Part shown: in pieces, positions 52,503 through 61,726 of the stretch
Position numbering within the stretch: the stretch's first letter is position 1
How the letters are laid out: each line of letters starts with the position of its first letter
DNA from: DASXMR01 sp036495525
GTDB taxonomy: Bacteria; Actinomycetota; Actinomycetes; Streptosporangiales; Streptosporangiaceae
DNA length: 64,000 nt
Reading direction: 5' to 3'
NCBI GenBank assembly: GCA_036495525.1
Contig: DASXMR010000016.1
Span: 1-64,000, forward strand
The notes under the pieces: model-generated
The model's database searches: none
Seen by the model: only the letters and a program-made list of their open reading frames with translations
Told to the model about the DNA's origin: nothing
Program-made: the position numbers and the translations under genes

Positions 52503-54512
52503 CTAGTAAAGCCCGACTAACGCGCGGCCGTCAGCGGCCGGGCCGGTGAGGCCGAGGGCCTCGGCGACCACCTGACTGCTGCTGCGCGCGGCGCCGAAGC
52601 TGGACAGGTATAGCTCGCCGGGCGGACGCCAGACCGGCAGGCCCATCTCGACCACGACCGCGTCGGGGCGGGCCGCCAGCAGGGCGCTGACCAGGTCCCG
52701 GACCGCCCGGTAGCGGTGCGCGTCCCGAATCACGATGATCAGGGAACGGCCAGCTGCCAGGGCCAGCACCCGCCGAACTTCGGCGCCTTCGCTAGCTGAC
52801 GCTCCGCTGTCTGCTGGCGCTCCGCTGCTGGCATGTCCGTTTTCGCCCGTCGGCCTTCCGTTGCCGGCGAGAGTGCCGTGGTTGGCATGTCCGTCGTTGC
52901 CAGCTGGCGTTTGGTTGCCGGCGAGGCTGCCGTGGTCGGCATGCCCGCCGTTGCCAGCTGGCGTTTGGTTGCCGGCAAGGCTGCGGTGGTCGGCATGCCC
53001 GTCGCTGCCAGTCAGCCTTTCGTTGCCGGCGAGCGCGCCGTGGCCCGCCATCGGGTCGCCCGAGTCCGCGGTCCCGGCACTGATCCGCTCGACCGCGCCC
53101 GGCGGCAGCCAGGCGCTGAGCCCCCACGGCACCAGCCCGGCGGCGATATTGGCCGGTGGCACCACCTCAAGCAGCACGGGCCGCACCAGCGCGCCAGGTG
53201 TCCCGCTGACGCGCAGCGCGCGCCGCGCCGCGTCCAGGCCGACCGCTGCGCCGCTCGCCCCGCCAGGCCCGGCCAGCATGCTGCCGGTGAGGCCGGTAAC
53301 TGACCCGCTTGCCGCGCCGGGCTCTCGGTCATTACGGCGGGAGCCGGAATCCTCACCGTGGACAGCAGCGCCGACCTGGTTCGCGATTTCGAGGGGGCCG
53401 TCGGCCTGGCCCCCGACTCGGGCGAGGCCGCCAGGCTGGCTCGTGATTTCGACGGGACCGCTCGGCTGGCTCTCGGTCGTCGCTCTGAGGCCGATCGCCT
53501 GGCGCTGGGCGGCTGACCACGAGCGCAGCGCCATGACCCGGTCGGCCGCCTCCTCCAGTCGCTCACCCGGCAGCCGTCCCTCGCCGGCCGCCGTCACCAG
53601 CGCCTCGCGCACCGCCAGGTACGCGCGGCGGTCCTGGTCGCGCCCGAAGCACAGCAGGTCGGTGCCGGCCGCGACAGCCAGGACCGCCGCCTCGGGCAGC
53701 CCGTACGGGCCGCTGACGGCCTCCATCTCCAGCGCGTCCGACACGATCACGCCGGCGAAGCCCAGCTCGCCGCGCAGCAGCCCCGTCTGCGCGGCGCGGG
53801 AAAGCGAGGCGGGCAGCTCGCCCGTCAGGTCCGGGATGCGCAGGTGGCCAGGCATGACCGTGCGCACCCCGGCGGCGATTGCGGCGGCGAAGGGCGGCAG
53901 GTCCCGCCGGGCCAGCAGCTCCATCGGCGCGTCGACGGTCGCGATCGCGTCGTGGCTGTCGGTCCTGGTGCTGCCGTGGCCGGGAAAGTGCTTCGCGCAC
54001 GCGGCGACGCCGGCCGACTGCAGCCCGGCGACGGCAGCCGCGGCGTGCCGGGCGACGAGCTCGGGGTCGGCGCCGAACGACCGGGTGCCGATCACCGGGT
54101 TGTCCGCCGCGGTGTTGACGTCGACCGACGGAGCCAGGTTCAGGTTGGCGCCGAGCGCCGCGAGTTCCGCGCCGAGCGCCCGGTACACCGCCTCGGTCAG
54201 CTCAGGGTCGTCGACCGCGCCGAGGGCGGCGTTGCCCGGATACGGGCTGCCGCTTCGGTGCGCGATCCTGGTGACGTCGCCGCCCTCCTCGTCGATCGCG
54301 ATGACCGGCTCGGCTGACGCCGCACGCAGCCGCGCGACCAGCTCGCCGAGCTGCGCCGGGCCGGCGATGTTCGGGCCGTAGAGGGTCACCCCGCCGAGGC
54401 CGCCGCGCAGCGCGGCCAGCACCCAGGACGGCGCGCGCAGGCCAGGAAAGGGCGGGATCAGGATCGCGTCGGCAAGTCGGCCAAGCGCCGGGTCACGGGC
54501 AGCCCGGCTCAC
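52503..54512 (-). CDS. nagZ: Glycoside hydrolase family 3, beta-N-acetylhexosaminidase type
   Basis: A 669-residue GH3 enzyme. The N-terminal barrel has PVIAIDEEGGDVTRI and the NagZ-type catalytic loop KHFPGHGSTRTDSH (about 170-185), whose His-Asp dyad marks N-acetylglucosaminidases; the nucleophile region is VIVSDALEM. After residue 330 the rest is a low-complexity Gly/Ala/Asn/His linker with four 18-residue repeats and a C-terminal GH3-like domain. No signal peptide is visible. It is the last gene of the sugar ABC operon (ATGA overlap), so it probably cleaves imported GlcNAc-containing sugars. Confidence 0.88.
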   Translation of the reverse strand: MSRAARDPALGRLADAILIPPFPGLRAPSWVLAALRGGLGGVTLYGPNIAGPAQLGELVARLRAASAEPVIAIDEEGGDVTRIAHRSGSPYPGNAALGAVDDPELTEAVYRALGAELAALGANLNLAPSVDVNTAADNPVIGTRSFGADPELVARHAAAAVAGLQSAGVAACAKHFPGHGSTRTDSHDAIATVDAPMELLARRDLPPFAAAIAAGVRTVMPGHLRIPDLTGELPASLSRAAQTGLLRGELGFAGVIVSDALEMEAVSGPYGLPEAAVLAVAAGTDLLCFGRDQDRRAYLAVREALVTAAGEGRLPGERLEEAADRVMALRSWSAAQRQAIGLRATTESQPSGPVEITSQPGGLARVGGQADGPLEIANQVGAAVHGEDSGSRRNDREPGAASGSVTGLTGSMLAGPGGASGAAVGLDAARRALRVSGTPGALVRPVLLEVVPPANIAAGLVPWGLSAWLPPGAVERISAGTADSGDPMAGHGALAGNERLTGSDGHADHRSLAGNQTPAGNGGHADHGSLAGNQTPAGNDGHANHGTLAGNGRPTGENGHASSGAPADSGASASEGAEVRRVLALAAGRSLIIVIRDAHRYRAVRDLVSALLAARPDAVVVEMGLPVWRPPGELYLSSFGAARSSSQVVAEALGLTGPAADGRALVGLY
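52830..53045 (-). repeat. Four 54-bp tandem repeats inside nagZ
   Basis: Units start at 52830, 52884, 52938 and 52992. The two middle copies are nearly identical; the outer two are more diverged. Each encodes an 18-residue His/Asn/Gly-rich unit (GHADHxSLAGNQTPAGN type). The frame is preserved. Confidence 0.9.
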
Positions 54513-55369
54513 CCCTTCACCGCACCCGCGACCAGGCCGCCGACCAGCCGCCGCCGGACGATCAGGAAGAAGATCACTACCGGCACGGTGTAAAGGGTGG
54601 AGGCGGCCATGATCGGGCCGAACAGCGCGCCGCCGCGGCCGAAGAAGTACGTGACGTAGATCGGCAGCGTGTACGTCGAGTGCGCCTGGCCAAGGAACGT
54701 GAGCCCGACGATGAACTCGTTGTAGGCAGTGATGAATGAGAAGATGCTCGTCGCGACCAGGCCGGGTGCTACGAGCGGGAAGAGCACCCGCCAGAAGATC
54801 CGGACCGGGCCGGCGCCGTCGATCGCCGCCGCTTCCTCCAGCTCGCGCGGGACGGTGGCGACGAAATTGCGCAGCATCCAGATCGAGACCGGCAGCGCCT
54901 GCGCCGCGTAGACCACCACCAGGCCGCCCAGGTTCTCCAGCAGGCCGAGCTTGTTGAAGTCCACGAACAGCGCGATGATCAGCGCCTGGCCGGGGATCAT
55001 CTGCACGATCAGCAGCATGATCAGGAACGACGCCCGGAACCGGAACCGGAACCTGGCCACCGCGACGGAGCCGAGCAGCGACAGCAGCGAGGCGATCAGC
55101 ACGCTCGCGAGCGTCACGGTCAGGCTGTTGCGGAAGAACAGCAGCACCGAGCCGATGCCGCTCGCCTGCCCGCTGCCGACATAGCGGAAGTTGCCGAGAG
55201 TCGGGTGCGCGGGGATCAGGCTCGGGGTCAGCGAGTAGATCTCCTGGGACGGCTTGAACGCCGTGGAGATCATCCAGAAGATCGGGAACAGGGTGACGAC
55301 GGCGACCAGCACGCCGATCCCGTTCAGGCTGAATTTCCTTGCCCTGCGTGCTGCCGCGGCGCTGGTCAT
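54509..55369 (-). CDS. Sugar ABC transporter permease (MalG-like)
   Basis: A 286-residue CUT1 permease with six membrane helices. The EAA loop that docks the ATPase is visible as ELEEAAAIDGAGPVRIFWRV (about 188-207). The start RKFSLNGIGVLVAVVTLFPI is the normal MalG N-terminus. It overlaps the upstream permease by ATGA and nagZ by ATGA. No ATPase gene is in the operon, so a shared multiple-sugar ATPase (MsiK type) is implied by family knowledge. Confidence 0.92.
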   Translation of the reverse strand: MTSAAAARRARKFSLNGIGVLVAVVTLFPIFWMISTAFKPSQEIYSLTPSLIPAHPTLGNFRYVGSGQASGIGSVLLFFRNSLTVTLASVLIASLLSLLGSVAVARFRFRFRASFLIMLLIVQMIPGQALIIALFVDFNKLGLLENLGGLVVVYAAQALPVSIWMLRNFVATVPRELEEAAAIDGAGPVRIFWRVLFPLVAPGLVATSIFSFITAYNEFIVGLTFLGQAHSTYTLPIYVTYFFGRGGALFGPIMAASTLYTVPVVIFFLIVRRRLVGGLVAGAVKG

Positions 55370-56403
55370 GTCAGCGCCCCCTGCCGCACCGACGACCGAA
55401 CGTAGCCGACGGTGACGATCAGCAGGATGATCGTGAAGACCAGCGCCAGCGCGCCGCCGAGCCCGTAGCTCGGCGGGAACTGGAACGCCTGGTCGTAGAT
55501 GTACAGCGACAGGTTGAACTCGTCCCGGTTACCGAGGCCGCCGGTCAGCAGGTAGGTCTGGGTGAAGACGTTGAAATCCCAGATTACTGACAGCAGGAGC
55601 AGTACCAGGAAGATCGGCTTCATCAGCGGGAAGGTGATCTTCCAGAACACCCGCCAGGCGCTTGCGCCGTCGACCAGGGCGGCCTCGTGCAGCTCGGCCG
55701 GCACGGTCTTGAGCCCGGCCAGCGTGGTCACGGCGATGAACGGGAACGACTGCCACAGCACCAGCAGCACCAGCACGGTGTAGGCGGGCAGGGCCCCGGT
55801 GGTGGTCCAGTTGTAGCCCGCCCAGTGCGCTCCGCCGCCGAGCCAGTGCGGGATCCTGGCGAGCAACCAGTCGACCAGCCCGCCGTCCGGGCTGAAGATC
55901 CAGTAGAACAGCACGGCCGCGGAGACTGGCGGGGTCGCCCAGGCCAGCAGCGCTGCGGTGCTGACGAACGCGGCCATCTTCCGGCCGAGCCGGTTCAGCA
56001 GCAGGCCGACTAGGGTGCCGGCCACCAGCGTCAGCGGGACCGCGACGGCGGCGAACAGCACGGTGATCTTCAGAGAGAGCCAGAACTCCGGGTCGGTGAA
56101 CGTCGCGGTGAAGTTGGCCAGGCCCACCCACTGCGTGGGCAGCACGCCGCGAAGCTGCGGCAGCCCGTAGTTCTGGAACGAGAAGACGATCACCTGGAGC
56201 AGCGGCCAGAGCAGCACCAGCGCGATCCCGGCGAGGGCCGGTGCGAGCAGCAGGTAAGGCGCGAGCCGGTGCCGTCGTATGAACGAGCCGACGCCGCCCG
56301 GCACGCCCCCGCGACGAGCTGCCGGGCCGGCGCCGGGGGCCGGGTGCGGCGAGGCCGGCTGCCGCCTGGCGCTGTCCCGCAGCGTGTCCGCGTCTGCCGC
56401 CAT
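55366..56403 (-). CDS. Sugar ABC transporter permease (MalF-like)
   Basis: A 345-residue CUT1 permease. After a Pro/Arg-rich cytoplasmic start, the first helix is APYLLLAPALAGIALVLLWP. The EAA loop is ELHEAALVDGASAWRVFWKI, and six helices are present. It pairs with the downstream MalG-like protein (ATGA overlap) to form the translocation channel. Confidence 0.92.
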   Translation of the reverse strand: MAADADTLRDSARRQPASPHPAPGAGPAARRGGVPGGVGSFIRRHRLAPYLLLAPALAGIALVLLWPLLQVIVFSFQNYGLPQLRGVLPTQWVGLANFTATFTDPEFWLSLKITVLFAAVAVPLTLVAGTLVGLLLNRLGRKMAAFVSTAALLAWATPPVSAAVLFYWIFSPDGGLVDWLLARIPHWLGGGAHWAGYNWTTTGALPAYTVLVLLVLWQSFPFIAVTTLAGLKTVPAELHEAALVDGASAWRVFWKITFPLMKPIFLVLLLLSVIWDFNVFTQTYLLTGGLGNRDEFNLSLYIYDQAFQFPPSYGLGGALALVFTIILLIVTVGYVRSSVRQGALT

Positions 56404-56484
56404 GCCGCTCGCCCGTCTCCCCTCGGTGGTCAGTCCCGGCCGGCCGCCAGGAGGCAGCGGCCGGCCGGGACGGCTAGGTGGTGA

Positions 56485-57831
56485 TCAGGATTCCTTGCCG
56501 GTGTTGAGCACGTTCTGCAGCTCGGTGTTCGCCTTGTTCACCGTCGAGGTGAAGTTAGCGCCTTGCATGAGCTGCTTCATCATGGTGGGAATGATCGCGT
56601 CCGTCGCGTCGGCGGTGCCCCAGTTCTTGGAGTTGAGCGGGGAGATCTGGGTGTAGGCCGCCGCCTTGGCGAAGCCGGACAGGATCGGGCTGCTGGCATA
56701 GCCGCCGCCCGACAGCGCGCTGGTGAACTCGGGGAAGAACCCCTGCGCGTTGGCGAAGGTGGTCGCGTTGTTCGGCTTGTCCATCATCGTGACCAGGTCC
56801 CAGGCAGGCGTTTTGTTCTGGCTGCCTGACCAGACGCCCAGGTCCGAGCCGCCGGCGAAGGCCGGCGCCGGGTTCGGGCCGTTCTGGCTCGGGATCGGGA
56901 AAGAGGCCCAGTCGTTCTCGTACTTCGTGCTGACCTGCTCCAGCGATGCCTTCGCCCACGGGCCGTCGATATACATGTCGAGCGTGCCCTTGGCGAAGTC
57001 TTCGTCGGAGCCGCCGGAAGTGGCTCCTGGCTGGCCGAGCTCGGTCTGGCCGACGTACTTGGCCGGTGACACGTGCTCGGTGCGCAGAAGGTCGGCGTAG
57101 AACTTGATGCCCGCCTCGGACTGCGGGCTGTTCAGCTCGGCCTTCCACTGGCTGCCCTGCTGCACGGCCACCTGGCCGCCAGAGCCCCAGATGAAGCTGA
57201 CGATCCCGTTGGTGAAGTCGCTTGGCGCGCCGAGCCCGTAGGTGCCGGGGAACTTCTTCATCAGCTTCTTGGCGTCGGCTACCAGCTCGGCCCAGGTCGT
57301 GGGCGTCGAGGAGATGCCGGCAGCGGCGAACTGGTCCTTGCGGTACCAGATGCCCCGCACCCCGCCGAACCACGGGACGCCGTAGGTGGAGCCGTTGAGC
57401 GTGTCGTTGGCCAGGTTGCCCTTGATCAGGCTGGACGCCTCCGACCAGGCGGACACGTCCGGGCTGATGTTGGCCAGCGCTCCCTGGCCGGCCAGCAGCG
57501 GCGTGTCCGTGTTGCCAAGCTCGGTGATGTCCGGGCCGCCCTTGCCGCTGCTGAGCGCGTTCGTCCAGTCCGTGGTCCTGCTGGTCCACGGGATCCAGTC
57601 GACCTTGATCTTGGTGTTCTTGTACTGCGGGAACTGCTGGTGGAACTGGCTGATGACGCCGTTCATCCAGGTGACCTGTGACGGCACCGAGGCGCCCATC
57701 CGCCAGACGACCAGCTGTGATGGCGCAGAGGCTGAGCTGCCCCCGCTGCCGCTGCCGGAACCGCACGCCGCGGCGGCTCCTGCGAGCACGACGGCTGCGC
57801 CTACAGCCGCCGCCGATCTGGTGAGGTTCAC
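56485..57831 (-). CDS. Extracellular sugar-binding lipoprotein of ABC transporter
   Basis: A 448-residue family 1 solute-binding protein. The lipoprotein signal SAAVGAAVVLAGAAAACGSG gives a lipobox AAAC followed by a Gly/Ser linker. The binding fold has QLVVWRMGASVPSQ, GGPDITELGNTD, YGVPWFGGVRGIWYRKD and a late FDMYIDGPW-like segment (LDMYIDGPWAKAS). Sequence-level cues to the sugar are lacking; the NagZ-type hydrolase in the operon suggests GlcNAc or chitobiose. First gene of a four-gene operon. Confidence 0.9.
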   Translation of the reverse strand: MNLTRSAAAVGAAVVLAGAAAACGSGSGSGGSSASAPSQLVVWRMGASVPSQVTWMNGVISQFHQQFPQYKNTKIKVDWIPWTSRTTDWTNALSSGKGGPDITELGNTDTPLLAGQGALANISPDVSAWSEASSLIKGNLANDTLNGSTYGVPWFGGVRGIWYRKDQFAAAGISSTPTTWAELVADAKKLMKKFPGTYGLGAPSDFTNGIVSFIWGSGGQVAVQQGSQWKAELNSPQSEAGIKFYADLLRTEHVSPAKYVGQTELGQPGATSGGSDEDFAKGTLDMYIDGPWAKASLEQVSTKYENDWASFPIPSQNGPNPAPAFAGGSDLGVWSGSQNKTPAWDLVTMMDKPNNATTFANAQGFFPEFTSALSGGGYASSPILSGFAKAAAYTQISPLNSKNWGTADATDAIIPTMMKQLMQGANFTSTVNKANTELQNVLNTGKES

Positions 57832-58037
57832 TGCTCGATCTCCCTTCGCGGGCTTGCTGACAGGCGCGTCCTGCGCGCGGGACGCCTCGGGCAGGCCCCG
57901 TTAGGCTGGCTTGCCGCCCCTAGGCTTGGTGCACCGTGCCGGGCAGAGCTGCCCGGCCGGCGGCATGCCCGCGGTGGTGGTGTCGCTGCGGCGGGGACCG
58001 CTGAGTTGGCCTGCCGAGAAACTAACAGGAAACTTTC

Positions 58038-58063
58038 TTGTAAGATAGCTGCTGTTGCAAGAT
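58038..58063. promoter_or_regulatory. Direct repeats TTGYAAGAT in the ROK/ABC operon divergent region
   Basis: TTGTAAGAT (58038-58046) and TTGCAAGAT (58055-58063) are spaced 17 bases start to start within an AT-rich patch. The region lies between the solute-binding gene and the ROK regulator and is the likely shared operator/promoter. The exact promoter elements are not clear. Confidence 0.45.
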
Positions 58064-58154
58064 TGAGACGGAATTTCACTCGCCGCCACCGGCGGGGGCC
58101 GGGCGGCTGGCCGGGCCCGTGCAGGCCGGCGCGTTACCCGAGCGGAGGGCGTGC

Positions 58155-59339
58155 ATGGTGCGACGGCCGGGGACTCCGAGCTTGCTGCGGGAGCTGAACG
58201 ACCGGGCGGCGCTGGAGCTGCTGCTCACCGGCGGCCCGCTGACCAGGGCGCAGCTCGGTGAGCTTACCGGCCTGTCCAAGGTGACCGCGTCGCAGCTGCT
58301 GGCCAGGCTCGAGGAGCGCGGCCTGGTGGCGGTGGCCGGCGAGCTGGCCGGCGGCCGGGGGCCGAACGCCGCCCTCTACGGGGTGGTCCCGTCGACCGCT
58401 TACGTGGCGGGCCTGCATGTCGAGCAGGACGAGGTCAGCGCCGGGGTGGCCGACGTCACCGGCCGGGTGATCGGCGAGGTGTCGGTCGACCCGAACGGCT
58501 CGCCCGATCCGGTGACGCTGGTCAGGGGCGCGGTGGCCACGGCCTGCGCGGCGGCCGGCGTGTCAGCCGACGACCTGCGCGCCTTCGTGATCGGCACGCC
58601 AGGCGTGCTCGACCCGCGCACCGGCGACCCGCGGCTGGCGGTCAACCTGCCGGCCTGGCACGAGGGCGTGCTCGCCGCGCTGCGCGGCGACCTGCGTCGG
58701 CCCGTCACGATCGAGAATGACGTCAACCTCGCGGCGATGGCCGAGTACTCGGGCGGCGCGGCCAGCGGGGTCGGCGACTTCGTGCTGGTGTGGATCGGGG
58801 TCGGCCTCGGCCTGGCCACGATGCTCGGCGGGCGGCTGCACCGCGGGGCCGGCGGCGCGGCAGGGGAGATCGGCTACCTGCCGGTGCCCGGCGTGCCGCT
58901 GCCGCAGGACGTCACGCACCCGGCGACCGGCGCGTTCCAGGGGCTGATCGGCGCCCAGGCGCTGCTGCCGCTGGCCGCTGTGCACGGCTTCGGCGCGCCC
59001 ACGGCCGGCGCCGCGGTGCGCGCGGCCGTGACCGCCGCGGCGGCTGGCGACCGGCGGGGCAGCGACTTCCTCGGCGAAGTGGCCGGCCGGGTGGCTACCG
59101 GCGTCGCGTCGGTGTGCGTGGTGCTCGACCCCGGCCTGGTCGTTCTCGGCGGGGAGATCGGGCTGGCCGGCGGCGACGAGCTGGCCAGCCGGGTCGCCGC
59201 CAGGGTCGGCCAGATCTGCCCGGCCAGGCCGCGGGTGGTGCCGACGGGGATCGGCGGCGGCCCGGTGCTGCGCGGCGCGATCCTGGCCGCGGTCGACCAG
59301 GCCCGCGCCGAGCTGCTCGCCTCCGTCGCCGCCCCCTGA
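58155..59339 (+). CDS. ROK-family transcriptional regulator
   Basis: A 394-residue NagC/Mlc-type repressor. The N-terminal winged HTH is LLTGGPLTRAQLGELTGLSK and VTASQLLARLEERGLV. The ROK fold follows, with IENDVNLAAMAEYSGG and HRGAGGAAGEIGYLPVPG. The zinc motif C-x-C-G-x-x-G-C usual in ROK proteins is absent: after GEIGY the chain has no cysteines. GGAGGG precedes the ATG at 58155. It is divergent from the sugar ABC operon, which it probably controls in response to an amino sugar or its phosphate. Confidence 0.88.
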   Translation: MVRRPGTPSLLRELNDRAALELLLTGGPLTRAQLGELTGLSKVTASQLLARLEERGLVAVAGELAGGRGPNAALYGVVPSTAYVAGLHVEQDEVSAGVADVTGRVIGEVSVDPNGSPDPVTLVRGAVATACAAAGVSADDLRAFVIGTPGVLDPRTGDPRLAVNLPAWHEGVLAALRGDLRRPVTIENDVNLAAMAEYSGGAASGVGDFVLVWIGVGLGLATMLGGRLHRGAGGAAGEIGYLPVPGVPLPQDVTHPATGAFQGLIGAQALLPLAAVHGFGAPTAGAAVRAAVTAAAAGDRRGSDFLGEVAGRVATGVASVCVVLDPGLVVLGGEIGLAGGDELASRVAARVGQICPARPRVVPTGIGGGPVLRGAILAAVDQARAELLASVAAP

Positions 59340-59509
59340 CCAGGCCAGGCGAGAACGAGGACCGTCCGCGTGATTCCGTTGCCCGGCCAGTGTGGCGGCG
59401 GTGCCCTCCAGCCGGGTCGCAGCCTGGCCTGCAGCCTGCGGTGCGGGGCGAACTGCCGCCGCGACGGCCGGCCGGCATTCCGTCGCGGCGTACCCCCAGC
59501 CAGCCCGCC

Positions 59510-60601
59510 TCAGCGGCGCGACCGGCCGATGAAGCTATAGGCCGGCTCGGGCAGGCCGGCAGGCTTCACAACGCGGAATCCGGGCGGAATCGTCGCTCTG
59601 AGCGCGGCGAGATTTGCCTTGGTCGGGGGGAGCCAGCGGAAATCGCCGGTGATGAAACCGTCACGGCGCCCGTCTGGCCAGGTAACAGTCACCCGGACGG
59701 GCAGGTAGGTGGCGGCACTGACCCAGACAGTCTCGCGGGTGGGGACCTGGCCGGGCTCAGCGGGCCGTCTGGCCTGGATCAGCCTGATGGCCTCGACGCC
59801 GTCAATCCGCTGCCGTCCCGCCGGGCGGTACAGGCCGCAGGCCAGCGCTTCATGGACCTGGGTGGTCCAGTCGACGGGGCTGCCGACTGGAGGCGGGAGA
59901 TCGGCCAGATTGCAGCTCAGTGGCGGCGCTTGGGCACTGCCCACGTTGTCCCTGATCACCGTGTGCCACCAGGTCCTGGCCTTGTAGTCGACGCCGTAGC
60001 CGGAGGTCAGCCGCTGCCCGGCCGGTGCGATGCTCGTCGTGCTGCTGGCGTCGAACAGCCGCTTGCCGTCCGCCGTGAGCCCGACCTGGCGCAACTGCCC
60101 CCCGCGAGCCCACACGATCATCCTTGACGTGCTCAGCTGCCTGCCAAGCGCGCCGGCCGGGAACGTCTGGCCGAACCTGGCCTTGCCCACATTGATGCTG
60201 GGATTGCGCACGATAAGGCTGAACCACGCGTGCCGCCCGACCGTGTGAATCTGCTCGACACGCTGCTGCTCAGAGGCGGCTGCCAGGGCGTGCTCCGCCC
60301 GGCGGGCGACGTAGGCGACCGTGACCGCCGGCGGACCGACGGCGCTGTGCCCGCCTGGGGGTTCGCTGCCGTGGCCGGCCTGGACTGGCCTGTCACCGGC
60401 CGGGCCGGGCTTGCTAGCGGTCACGGCGAGCACCGCGCCGGCCGTGACCATGGCCGTGCTGGCCACTGCAGTGACCCTGATGGAACGCCGGCGGCGGGTG
60501 ACGCGCCGCCGCGCCCGTGCTGCCAGGCCAGCTGGCACGCTGGCGCCGGCCGTGATGTGCTCGATGCCCTCGCGGATCAGTTCCTCGATGTCGGTACTCA
60601 T
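59510..60601 (-). CDS. Single-pass membrane protein paired with SigE-type sigma factor
   Basis: A 363-residue protein with a short cytoplasmic segment (1-40, MSTDIEELIREGIEHITAGA then an Arg cluster), one membrane helix (about 41-62) and a large outside domain. The DUF-type start is common for partners of SigE-family ECF factors in actinobacteria. The zinc anti-sigma HxxxCxxC motif is not present. It starts four bases after the sigma gene, so the two are co-transcribed. It could regulate the sigma factor or sense the envelope; neither is shown. Confidence 0.7.
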   Translation of the reverse strand: MSTDIEELIREGIEHITAGASVPAGLAARARRRVTRRRRSIRVTAVASTAMVTAGAVLAVTASKPGPAGDRPVQAGHGSEPPGGHSAVGPPAVTVAYVARRAEHALAAASEQQRVEQIHTVGRHAWFSLIVRNPSINVGKARFGQTFPAGALGRQLSTSRMIVWARGGQLRQVGLTADGKRLFDASSTTSIAPAGQRLTSGYGVDYKARTWWHTVIRDNVGSAQAPPLSCNLADLPPPVGSPVDWTTQVHEALACGLYRPAGRQRIDGVEAIRLIQARRPAEPGQVPTRETVWVSAATYLPVRVTVTWPDGRRDGFITGDFRWLPPTKANLAALRATIPPGFRVVKPAGLPEPAYSFIGRSRR

Positions 60602-60604
60602 GAT

Positions 60605-61141
60605 TTACTCCCTCGTGATCCGGGTGCCAGCTGCTGCTGCCCCCGGTGCTGGCGGCCAGGAGCCGGCCAGTTCCCGCAGCCGAAGCAGGCCGCGGGAAGC
60701 CGCCGACTTGACGGCGCCGGCCGAGCAGCCGAGCAGCTCGGCTGTCTCGGCCTCGGTCCGCTGCTCCCAGTAGCGCAGCACGATCACCGCGCGCTGCCGC
60801 GGTGGCAGCTCGAGCAGCAGCCGGACCAGCTGGTCGCGGACGTCGACTTCGGCGGTGCGGTCGGCGGCCGGCTCGGCGCGCGGCTGGACTAGGTGCAGCT
60901 TGCGCCGCCAGGTGCCGCGCCGCCGCCAGCCGTCGGCGGCCAGGTTGTAGAGCGTGCGGCGCAGGTAGCCTTCCGGGTCGGATCGCACCCGGCGCCAGTT
61001 CCGCAGCAGCCGCTCCAGCGCGGCCTGCAGCAGGTCCTCGCCGTCCTGACGGCTGCCAGTCAGGGCGACTGCCGCGCGCATCAGCTGGTCGCCGCGCTCG
61101 GCGAGCAGACGCTCGACGGAGTCGTCTTCCGGCTTGCTCAA
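60605..61141 (-). CDS. RNA polymerase ECF sigma factor, SigE family
   Basis: A protein of about 178 residues with sigma region 2 (LMRAAVALTGSRQDGEDLLQ and ALERLLRNWRRV) and region 4 (LPPRQRAVIVLRYWEQRTEA then GCSAGAVKSAASRGLLRLRE), the SigE/SigM actinobacterial pattern. The start is uncertain. A TTG at 61141 lies about nine bases after a GAAAGGCGG ribosome site and gives the usual length; a TTG at 61174 is also in frame. It would direct polymerase to envelope-stress-type promoters. Confidence 0.88.
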   Translation of the reverse strand: MSKPEDDSVERLLAERGDQLMRAAVALTGSRQDGEDLLQAALERLLRNWRRVRSDPEGYLRRTLYNLAADGWRRRGTWRRKLHLVQPRAEPAADRTAEVDVRDQLVRLLLELPPRQRAVIVLRYWEQRTEAETAELLGCSAGAVKSAASRGLLRLRELAGSWPPAPGAAAAGTRITRE

Positions 61142-61726
61142 TACGACACCGCCTTTCCCGGCCTCGACCGCCAAGGACGATCAGCGGCCGGCCGAGGTTG
61201 CGCCGGCGGCGAGAATCGGCTGCTGCAAGTAGACATCGCCACGAGCCAGAACGAGGTGCTCCAGCCAGCCCACGCAGTCCAGGGCTGCAGCGCCACCTGC
61301 CCGGACCGGGAGGTTGGCCCGGAATGCGCGACTGACGATCCGGAATGGCAGCCCGCCAGGCCGAGGCTCCGGCGCGAGAACGGCAGCGGGCCGGGTGACG
61401 GCGCGGCGGGCGGAGAAGGGATGCAGGCAGAACCAGCGGGCGCTCTTTGCCATGTTGCCCGCGCCCGGATGCTTGGGGCCGACGGTTCATGAGACCGGGC
61501 CGGCCAGGCGGCGCTCGGCCGCGGGTCACCCCTGAATCATGAGCTGCAGGCCTGAGCCGGTCATGCCGGGCAGCTCGCTCCGGCCTGGTCGGGATCGGCC
61601 TGGCCGACCGGCCGCGCCGTGACGACAATTGTCGGACGCGGGCATCCGGCCCGACCTGACCTTGCGGCCGCCGCTCGCCCGGTGGCTGCCCGACAGGCGG
61701 CGAGCCGATGGACGGGGGGTCGACTG
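61142..61726. other. Divergent region without a supported gene
   Basis: About 585 bp between the sigma factor and the lyase. A 90-codon minus-strand frame (61181-61453) exists but lacks a ribosome site and any recognisable family. Promoters for both flanking genes should be here; none was clear. Confidence 0.35.

Noticed and set aside
61181..61453. 90-codon minus-strand frame between the sigma factor and the lyase
   Set aside because: No ribosome site and no recognisable features.
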